DNA of 64,000 nt from Butyrivibrio sp. NC2007 (GTDB lineage: Bacteria > Bacillota > Clostridia > Lachnospirales > Lachnospiraceae), in assembly GCF_000421405.1 (NCBI RefSeq), contig NZ_ATWY01000019.1, forward strand, positions 1 through 64,000, read 5' to 3'. A program made the position numbers and the translations under genes. The notes under the pieces are model-generated. The model was not told where the DNA came from. It saw nothing but the letters and a program-made list of their open reading frames with translations, and made no database searches. This document shows positions 58,081-64,000 of this stretch, piece after piece (position 1 is the first letter of the stretch; every line of letters begins with the position of its first letter).

Positions 58081-58949
58081 TACTTATCCTCAACGTATAC
58101 GTCGAACCGGTAGCCCACTTCGTAAGGAGCAAGCCCTTTCTTGACGCTCTCTACTACGCCATAAACCAGCTTTCCGGCGTCCATCATATTCGCAATCATC
58201 TCATCACCCCAGCACTCCATATGTCCCAGGAAAAGCTCTTTGTTCTTAGTCCAAACTTCGATACTCCAGGGATCTCTTGGGCCGGTTGTCTTTCTGATAA
58301 GCTTAAGCCTGTCGCCTACTGTCAGCGTATTTACTACGCTCACAATATCTTTAATAGAATAATAATTATGGTCAGGGCTTGTATTCATCAGCCATATAGC
58401 ATCACCGTTTTGCTCCATAGCTTCATACTTCTTATTAGGCTCCCCAACAGCGTATGTGTTAGCCGTTTTCAAAGGAGTAGATTCCTCAACCCAATACACA
58501 TCCAGACTTACTGCATTTCGCGTATCAAGCTCATCCTTGGTCTCAGGTACATTCAGTTCATGAACCTTGGCATACAGATGCTTACCTGCCTTCATCAACT
58601 CCGCCATTACATATCTCTCCGGAAACTGAACATATCCAAGACACAGACCTGCTAGTGTATGAACCCTTATTGATGCTCCGTCATCAGGAATGTTAGAAAC
58701 CTGAACAGCGGTGCAAGTCTCATCTTCACTGTTATATTTGCGATAAAGAGTTACTCTGTCACCAATCTTAAGCCCCTGCAGGTTCTCCATCAGGTATTCC
58801 TTATTCCTGAGCCCGAATATCCTAGCCACGCCAAGATATGTTTCCCTGGCAAAAGTGGTCTGCTTGATGGCTTCTCCAACTTCTGTATGATGCAAAAAAG
58901 CTGAGATATCATGCGAAGAAAACTCTCTAATTGCGCCATTCTCTGACAT
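58080..58949 (-). CDS. protein with two HIRAN-like domains
   Basis: 289 residues from the ATG at 58949 (AAAGGCG upstream; a frame to 58997 lacks a site). First HIRAN-like unit about 38-150 (ETYLGVARIFGLRN, LKIGDRVTLYRKYNSEDETC, LCLGYVQFPERYVMAELMKA); second about 195-289 (SIKDIVSVVNTLTVGDRLKL, IEVWTKNKELFLGHMECWGD). It is first in the ten-gene operon and translationally coupled to J-domain protein A. Likely recognises DNA structure. Confidence 0.75.
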   Translation of the reverse strand: MSENGAIREFSSHDISAFLHHTEVGEAIKQTTFARETYLGVARIFGLRNKEYLMENLQGLKIGDRVTLYRKYNSEDETCTAVQVSNIPDDGASIRVHTLAGLCLGYVQFPERYVMAELMKAGKHLYAKVHELNVPETKDELDTRNAVSLDVYWVEESTPLKTANTYAVGEPNKKYEAMEQNGDAIWLMNTSPDHNYYSIKDIVSVVNTLTVGDRLKLIRKTTGPRDPWSIEVWTKNKELFLGHMECWGDEMIANMMDAGKLVYGVVESVKKGLAPYEVGYRFDVYVEDK

Positions 58950-58995
58950 AATTAACGCCTTTCTCCCCAATACCCCAACTTTTTTTCTCCAAGAC

Positions 58996-59011
58996 ACTTC
59001 CGGTTGGAAGT
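58996..59011. promoter_or_regulatory. small palindrome upstream of the HIRAN operon
   Basis: ACTTCC-AACC-GGAAGT, a perfect 6-bp inverted repeat 47 bp before the first ATG; an AT-rich promoter-like stretch (ATATATAATCG on the minus strand) lies near 59040. A candidate operator or leader hairpin. Confidence 0.35.
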
Positions 59012-59064
59012 TATCTTATGGTATTAGTTTATACGATTATATATCCAATAAAAATCCCAGCTTT

Positions 59065-60552
59065 TTAGGTGCCGTTTACTTGATTATTATTAATCTCGTC
59101 ATTTACTGTATCATCATAATAATTTTCATCCAACTCGACCAGGAACTGCGAAGCCCTCTTTTTTACATAGGTCACTACGAGAGAATATTTGGCTCTTGTC
59201 ATGGCAACATAAGCTCGATTACGTTCTCTTACCATGAATGAGTCTATAGTCTCATCTACAGGTTTGTTGTTAAACGGATATAATCCCTGTACAAATTCAG
59301 GAATTATTACTCTATGGAACTCAAGCCCTTTGACACTGTGTGTAGTTACAATTTTCACGCCGGGTTTGGCAATATCAAAATTGGAATCACTTTTAACTAT
59401 TTCCTTAGGTATGCCAGCGTCCGCCATCCAAGAAGCATAGTCATCGACTTTTTTATTCGTCGCTGCGAGGATACCTATGGACATTTCGCCATCTACAGCC
59501 AGCCAAGCTTTGATCCTACCTATGACGAAGGCCTTCTCTTGAAGATCATTCTCAAATGCTAACACCTCAGGTTTTGGACCAGTTCCTTTAGGAACAGCTT
59601 TTTCACTATAATCATCTTCTTTACTAATAAACTCGTCGTTATTTGATCGAAGAGATTCTGCCAAATCATAGATCTGACGCGTCGTACGCATCGGCTTAGT
59701 AAGTTTCTTTGTTGTAGCCTTTATTCCAAGCTGATCTGTAGTCCAATGCTTGTTATACAGACGCTGATTAATATCCAACGCTACAAGCATGTCCACTCTA
59801 AAAAGCATCATAACAGCCATCATTTGTGCCAATGAAAAATCCTGAGCTTCGTCAATTAGCAAATGATCATATTTGTACTTATCAGGAACTCTATCTCTAT
59901 GCCTTATTATGTATAAAGCACAGTCAATAAAGTCCGCCTTTTTATTCAATGTAAGCACCGCTTTATAGCAATAAAAAATCTGGAATGCTACTTGACGATC
60001 GTTATCGCTCATTTCAGTAAGGCTACCATGTTCTGACCTATCCAGTGAATAGTAGGACTTTGCATCCTTAATGGTAATGTTCATGTCCTTCATCCACTCT
60101 ATTTCTCCAATCCAGAAATCTATGCCTTTATTATTTAGCGGATGCACTCCGTAGTGCTTTCTGTGCAGAGCCAATGCCTCTCTAACATACCTTCGTTGTT
60201 CCTCTCTATCACACATAGTGTCCTTGGACAATCCAAGATATCGACATATACCCAAAAGGTAACTGTCGACATTTCCTACGGCTATGCAGCCGCTTGTATC
60301 ACCATTTTTTCTAAGGATTTGCCGGGTAGCATTAGCTAAAGTCTTGTTAAATGTCAGCACAAGCACTCTGTTATTTTTGTCTCCAGCGTATTGCTCTATA
60401 TATTGTTTAGCCTTATATTGGATAACCAGGCTCTTCCCTGAGCCAGCAGCTCCCTTAACAAAGAGCGTGCGATCCCCAAGATAATCTACACAATCTTGTT
60501 GCTCAGGAGTTAATTCTATTATCTGGTTATTACCATTCAAGAATTCTCCCAT
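59065..60552 (-). CDS. UvrD/Rep-like superfamily I helicase
   Basis: 495 residues. Walker A GAAGSGKS near 35, motif Ia VLVLTFNKTLANATRQIL, motif II LLIDEAQDFS, motif III-like MLVALDINQRLY, motif V TTHSVKGLEFHRVII and motif VI RNRAYVAMTRAKYSLVV. It is shorter than full UvrD (about 720), lacking the 1B/2B insertions, so it resembles compact helicases found in defence or repair islands. Last of the overlapping helicase-nuclease set, 5 bp after the 56-aa gene. Confidence 0.9.
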   Translation of the reverse strand: MGEFLNGNNQIIELTPEQQDCVDYLGDRTLFVKGAAGSGKSLVIQYKAKQYIEQYAGDKNNRVLVLTFNKTLANATRQILRKNGDTSGCIAVGNVDSYLLGICRYLGLSKDTMCDREEQRRYVREALALHRKHYGVHPLNNKGIDFWIGEIEWMKDMNITIKDAKSYYSLDRSEHGSLTEMSDNDRQVAFQIFYCYKAVLTLNKKADFIDCALYIIRHRDRVPDKYKYDHLLIDEAQDFSLAQMMAVMMLFRVDMLVALDINQRLYNKHWTTDQLGIKATTKKLTKPMRTTRQIYDLAESLRSNNDEFISKEDDYSEKAVPKGTGPKPEVLAFENDLQEKAFVIGRIKAWLAVDGEMSIGILAATNKKVDDYASWMADAGIPKEIVKSDSNFDIAKPGVKIVTTHSVKGLEFHRVIIPEFVQGLYPFNNKPVDETIDSFMVRERNRAYVAMTRAKYSLVVTYVKKRASQFLVELDENYYDDTVNDEINNNQVNGT

Positions 60553-60557
60553 ATAAA

Positions 60558-60728
60558 TCACCCAAAGAAAGACATATCATCATCAGAGTCATCTTCTACA
60601 ACAGCATCTATTTCTGCAGCAGTCTTACCATCGACATTAGCTGCAGTATTCACAATATGACTTGGAACACCATCCGAATCAGAAACCCACTTACTATGCA
60701 GGTTTTCCCAAAACTCAAGCTTTATCAT
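60558..60728 (-). CDS. 56-aa protein with SSB-like acidic tail
   Basis: Reads MIKLEFWENLHSKWVSDSDG, then NTAANVDGKTAAEIDAVVED and ends DDSDDDMSFFG. The tail closely resembles the acidic, aromatic-ended C-terminal tip of single-strand DNA-binding protein (B. subtilis SSB ends SDDDLPF), which docks on helicases and nucleases. It overlaps the AddB-like gene by 14 bp and stops 5 bp before the helicase, so it is translated with them. Perhaps a tether or mimic of SSB. Confidence 0.6.
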   Translation of the reverse strand: MIKLEFWENLHSKWVSDSDGVPSHIVNTAANVDGKTAAEIDAVVEDDSDDDMSFFG

Positions 60729-63360
60729 ATAGGCTCTCCGTATCGTTTATAAACATAGATCTTCTGCAATGTTCCTGGAACTGGCAGAATAGGCAGGGAT
60801 TACTCCTACTATAAATATCCTCATTTTCTCCGCCATTTGCCGGGCGATTAAAATCTATTCTCTCTGGCTCTTCTTTGGAAACGTATTCTCCATACTTTTT
60901 GATAGCTTCATCCCTGACGGACTTATCTGCAAAATATGTCTTCAGACGCTCTTCCGTAAAATACTTTTTCCCTACCTTTGTCATTCCGGCAAATGAATTG
61001 TCATGGAATTCTTCCTGCCCCTTAACATAGACTTCTACCTGACTTTTAACAGCATCGCTAAGTTGCGGAAACAATCCCAGCACATTTTCTATTACCTCTG
61101 AGCTATCTAAGTCAAGCATCCCGGCTATCGTCTTTATCAAAGCGTTCATTGCGTAACTCTGATGAAAATCATCATTAAATGACGGTTTAGAATCAAGGAC
61201 ATGGTTATATACATATTTAATTGGACAGATTACATAATCCATTTTTGCTTCCTTTGGCATTTGCTCTGAATTAAAAGCAAAATGGAACTTGTTCACCTTT
61301 TCTGTAGACGCTGCAATTCCTTTTACATACTCACTATCTACATAAAGGCCTTTGGAATCCGGTATTTTGATGCCAAGAGTTAGGCTTACAAGATCTAAAT
61401 AGCAGGAATGAATGTATTCCTTATTGGACAAATTTTTTATCCAGGAGAGCTCAACATCCCTATTTCTTAATGCAACATAGAAGAAATAGCGATTTGCTAT
61501 GTAACCATTTTCCAAAGTGTTGATTAGATATGAAAGCAATGGTAAATCATAGTTTTCTCTAAGGCTTAATATATCTACTCTGCTAAAAGGCCAAGGGTAT
61601 TGTTTTTTACCACCAGGCAAATGATCGCTATCACACATGCATAGATGTACTTTCCCAGAGTAGAGTATTTCTGCAGTTTCAATCTCATATATGTTTTTGA
61701 CTACACTTCTTTCCTTTGCAATATCCTCATTAGAAAAATCATCATTCAAATATAGTCCAATTGCTGATGCTGCATCATTGGGGTAAACCTTAATTTCTTT
61801 GTCACTACTGTCCCGTAGGCGTTTTAGTATTTCATTGGCAATCTTGCTTTCTTCTTTGTAAACATCTTCTGATATTTCACAACATGAAATAATATCCAAC
61901 AGCTTGCCAACAAACTGCTGAACCGTAATCTGTTCCATATTCTCAAAAAGCGAATTTGCCAATCCCAAAAGTTTTCTAATAAGATTTATTACAACGTTTA
62001 CTCTGCTTGGTTCCAATGAGAACTGACTAAAGCATGCCAACGGATTCCCCATAAATGATTGCCATCTCATTGAAGATGTATCACCATCATAAGTAGTTTG
62101 CAGCTCAGGAATAACAGCGCTATAAATTTGTTCCAGTTCAACAAGGCGCCCATCCCACTGAGCAGCCCCTTTACAATCAGCAAAAAACGGCATCAATTGA
62201 TGCAATTCATATAAGTAATCTTGACCTTTATACTCACCGTCATTTAACCATCCGGATGAGAAGCATTCAAAAATACTTTTTTCGTCAGCAGTAATACTTC
62301 CTTCAACATCATCCCACATGCCACACACTGTCAAAAGGAACTTACCTATTGGATAAGATAATAACTTTCTTTCACCATATTCTTCTGGTATTACAGCCAT
62401 CAACGGGTCATTTATGATTTTCCCTGATGGGCTATAAATGCCCACTCCCACATTTCTTTGCGTGGCCACGCGTTTTGAAAAATCTACAATCGACCTATAT
62501 TCATGGATTCTAATCTTATTTGTCGGAGTGTTTTCTTTCCCGCTAAAAATATCCGCATAAAGGTCTTCTGCAGTACACTCTCCCTTCACCCAAGTATTTG
62601 TTGCTATACGTTCCATACCAGCATAAGTTCTTTCCCAGCTTTCATATACGTACCTATGCCTGTCATCATACGGAAAAAGATATATTATTCCAAAGCCAGC
62701 TTCTTCGGCACAATCAATAATCCATTTCTGTAATGGCGTTAGATAATAAAATCCGTGAAACACCAATTTGTTTACATTCTCTGGCGAATCAATTCCAAAC
62801 AGGCTAGAAAGAATGTCATCCCAAACCGCTCTGTCCTTTAGTGTTTCCATCGCAGCACGAAAACTATTTATATAATTGCTGTTATCAAGAAGAAAACTCC
62901 AACACGACGCGAGGATTGCCACTGGGTTAACCACATCTGGATACCTTGCAAATAAATCGTCGCTGACGCCTGATTCCTCCATAAGCTCAATTGTATAAAG
63001 AATTCTATCTCTGTTATTCTTGCAGCCAGAAAGAAGCTTTTTGGTATCCTCATCATCCTCCCGGCACTCTCTAATCATCCTGCTTATGCATGTTGATATC
63101 AGAGAGAATGCTCCATAACGAGACTCTGCAGTGGTCCAATTAGGCAGCACTTTGCCCTGTATTGCACTAAAACTGATTACATTGAAGTAACGATCCTTCT
63201 TGAATAACCCTTCGGTATGCCCAGTGCTTTGATTGCTGTTCTTCAGAGTTCTTTTTAATCCTCGAGATACAGTAATATGTGGATATTCCTTAATTTCATT
63301 CCAATAATTCTGCCTAGGCAAGTCATTTATTCTTTTGTATGTGTAAACCTCTCTAGACAT
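60715..63360 (-). CDS. AddB-like protein with PD-(D/E)XK/Fe-S nuclease C-terminus
   Basis: 881 residues. The C-terminal 100 residues contain CLFCQFQEHCRRSM, the cysteine cluster of the Fe-S nuclease domain in AddB and Cas4-like proteins; the fourth Cys is not obvious to the eye. The large middle is helicase-like in the AddB manner but no Walker A is seen, so the helicase part is likely inactive. It overlaps the preceding helicase gene by one base (TAATG, GGAGGG upstream). Together they resemble an AddAB-type recombination or degradation machine. Confidence 0.7.
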   Translation of the reverse strand: MSREVYTYKRINDLPRQNYWNEIKEYPHITVSRGLKRTLKNSNQSTGHTEGLFKKDRYFNVISFSAIQGKVLPNWTTAESRYGAFSLISTCISRMIRECREDDEDTKKLLSGCKNNRDRILYTIELMEESGVSDDLFARYPDVVNPVAILASCWSFLLDNSNYINSFRAAMETLKDRAVWDDILSSLFGIDSPENVNKLVFHGFYYLTPLQKWIIDCAEEAGFGIIYLFPYDDRHRYVYESWERTYAGMERIATNTWVKGECTAEDLYADIFSGKENTPTNKIRIHEYRSIVDFSKRVATQRNVGVGIYSPSGKIINDPLMAVIPEEYGERKLLSYPIGKFLLTVCGMWDDVEGSITADEKSIFECFSSGWLNDGEYKGQDYLYELHQLMPFFADCKGAAQWDGRLVELEQIYSAVIPELQTTYDGDTSSMRWQSFMGNPLACFSQFSLEPSRVNVVINLIRKLLGLANSLFENMEQITVQQFVGKLLDIISCCEISEDVYKEESKIANEILKRLRDSSDKEIKVYPNDAASAIGLYLNDDFSNEDIAKERSVVKNIYEIETAEILYSGKVHLCMCDSDHLPGGKKQYPWPFSRVDILSLRENYDLPLLSYLINTLENGYIANRYFFYVALRNRDVELSWIKNLSNKEYIHSCYLDLVSLTLGIKIPDSKGLYVDSEYVKGIAASTEKVNKFHFAFNSEQMPKEAKMDYVICPIKYVYNHVLDSKPSFNDDFHQSYAMNALIKTIAGMLDLDSSEVIENVLGLFPQLSDAVKSQVEVYVKGQEEFHDNSFAGMTKVGKKYFTEERLKTYFADKSVRDEAIKKYGEYVSKEEPERIDFNRPANGGENEDIYSRSNPCLFCQFQEHCRRSMFINDTESLYDKA

Positions 63361-64000
63361 TATTGCCCTCCGATAAGTGATGCCCAGGTATTCTTCTCTA
63401 TCTTTTCAGGCATTAAGATCACAAGTCTTCTGATGGCTCTTGTCATTGCAACATACAAAACTCTTGTCTCTTCTTTAAGGTCATTCTCATAATTAGCTTT
63501 ATGAAGGCTTTCATATAGAGAATTCCTCATTTTAGCCGATTTACCGCCAGCCTTATAATTCCATCCCACTTTCTTATTCTTGTAATCAATTAAAAGCTCT
63601 GTCCTATCAGCTTCTGTTACGCGCTTTCCCATATATGGAAGAATAACAGTATCAAACTCCAATCCTTTTGATTTATGGGCAGTCATACAAAGTATTGTTT
63701 TATAGCTGTCATTAGACCAAACATTAGGCTCTTCCTCGCCGCGATCTGTCGCTACCTTCAACTTCAAGAAGTTGTACACGTCATAAAGACTCGCATTAGT
63801 ATTTCCAAAGGATGAAACCAACATTTCAATTAGTTTATCAAGGTTCGCTTGGTACTGTATTGCAACTGCTTTGGCTACATTATTAAGCCTTTCTTCATCC
63901 CAACCTTTTTCAGAATTATTACGCTTAAACTCAGATATAACGTTATCCATCACTGGTATCTCATCAACAATATCTTTCAAAACTGCAATGATCGGTCTTA
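63360..64000 (-). CDS. UvrD/AddA-type helicase, C-terminal part (5' end outside window)
   Basis: The frame is open to the window edge; a TTG at 63980 is not a convincing start. Motif V TAHKSKGLEFDTVILPYMGK and motif VI ETRVLYVAMTRAIRRLVIL are clear. No nuclease domain follows, so unlike AddA it ends after the helicase; the nuclease is on the next gene. The Walker motifs lie beyond the window. Confidence 0.85.
   Translation of the reverse strand, partial: RPIIAVLKDIVDEIPVMDNVISEFKRNNSEKGWDEERLNNVAKAVAIQYQANLDKLIEMLVSSFGNTNASLYDVYNFLKLKVATDRGEEEPNVWSNDSYKTILCMTAHKSKGLEFDTVILPYMGKRVTEADRTELLIDYKNKKVGWNYKAGGKSAKMRNSLYESLHKANYENDLKEETRVLYVAMTRAIRRLVILMPEKIEKNTWASLIGGQ

Overview
The window reads as an accessory replicon (plasmid, megaplasmid or chromid) of a low-GC Firmicute, most likely a rumen or gut Lachnospiraceae such as Butyrivibrio or Pseudobutyrivibrio. 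This is inferred from AT-rich DNA, strong AGGAGG ribosome sites, RepA_N-type initiators beside ParA/ParB, a Tn916-type integrase with small excisionase-like proteins, and many small proteins typical of that family. There is no rRNA, CRISPR array or intact insertion sequence. Only two tRNA-like sequences were seen.

Layout. 1-2.8 kb: end of a LysR regulator, two membrane proteins and a ribbon-helix-helix protein. 2.9-6.4 kb: replication and partition operon (two RepA_N proteins, ParB, ParA, a double excisionase-like protein), with 23-bp iterons inside the long rep gene marking a probable origin. 7.2-9.8 kb: tyrosine integrase, excisionase-like protein, sigma-region-4-like protein and a 52-aa membrane protein. 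10.2-13.8 kb: radical SAM enzyme divergent from a TetR regulator, then a patch of gene fragments. 13.8-19.3 kb: housekeeping-like enzymes and a cation/H+ antiporter lying between two degenerate tRNA-Ala(GGC)-like sequences. 19.6-24.2 kb: an AAA ATPase plus TOPRIM protein pair (candidate anti-phage system) and small regulators. 24.4-31 kb: envelope proteins, a membrane-anchored Ser/Thr kinase divergent from a cytosolic partner, and a GGDEF/EAL sensor. 31-35.3 kb: small stress and housekeeping genes, including Hsp20 under a perfect CIRCE operator. 35.5-39.3 kb: a two-gene membrane module I do not recognise. 39.4-45.3 kb: Mor-like regulator, serpin, DEDDh exonuclease, divergent peptide deformylase and small membrane proteins.

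The last third (45-64 kb, all on the minus strand) is the most unusual part. An ADP-ribose cluster (ADP-ribosylglycohydrolase, vWA protein, macro-domain protein) and a secreted nuclease lie below a compact ten-gene operon. In transcription order that operon is double HIRAN, J-domain coiled coil, TerB-like, AAA+ CbxX/SpoVK ATPase with TerB-like N-terminus, small protein, R2K-type ATP-grasp, unknown, small protein, second J-domain coiled coil, second HIRAN. It follows an overlapping helicase-nuclease set: partial UvrD-type helicase, AddB-like Fe-S nuclease, a 56-aa protein with an SSB-like acidic tail, and a second UvrD-like helicase. Together they look like a DNA-damage, stress or phage-conflict island. 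The HIRAN/J/AAA+/ATP-grasp operon is my best candidate for an undescribed system.

Most functions are inferred from motifs read by eye; no database search was run. Starts were moved to the best ribosome-binding site where the longest frame was implausible.
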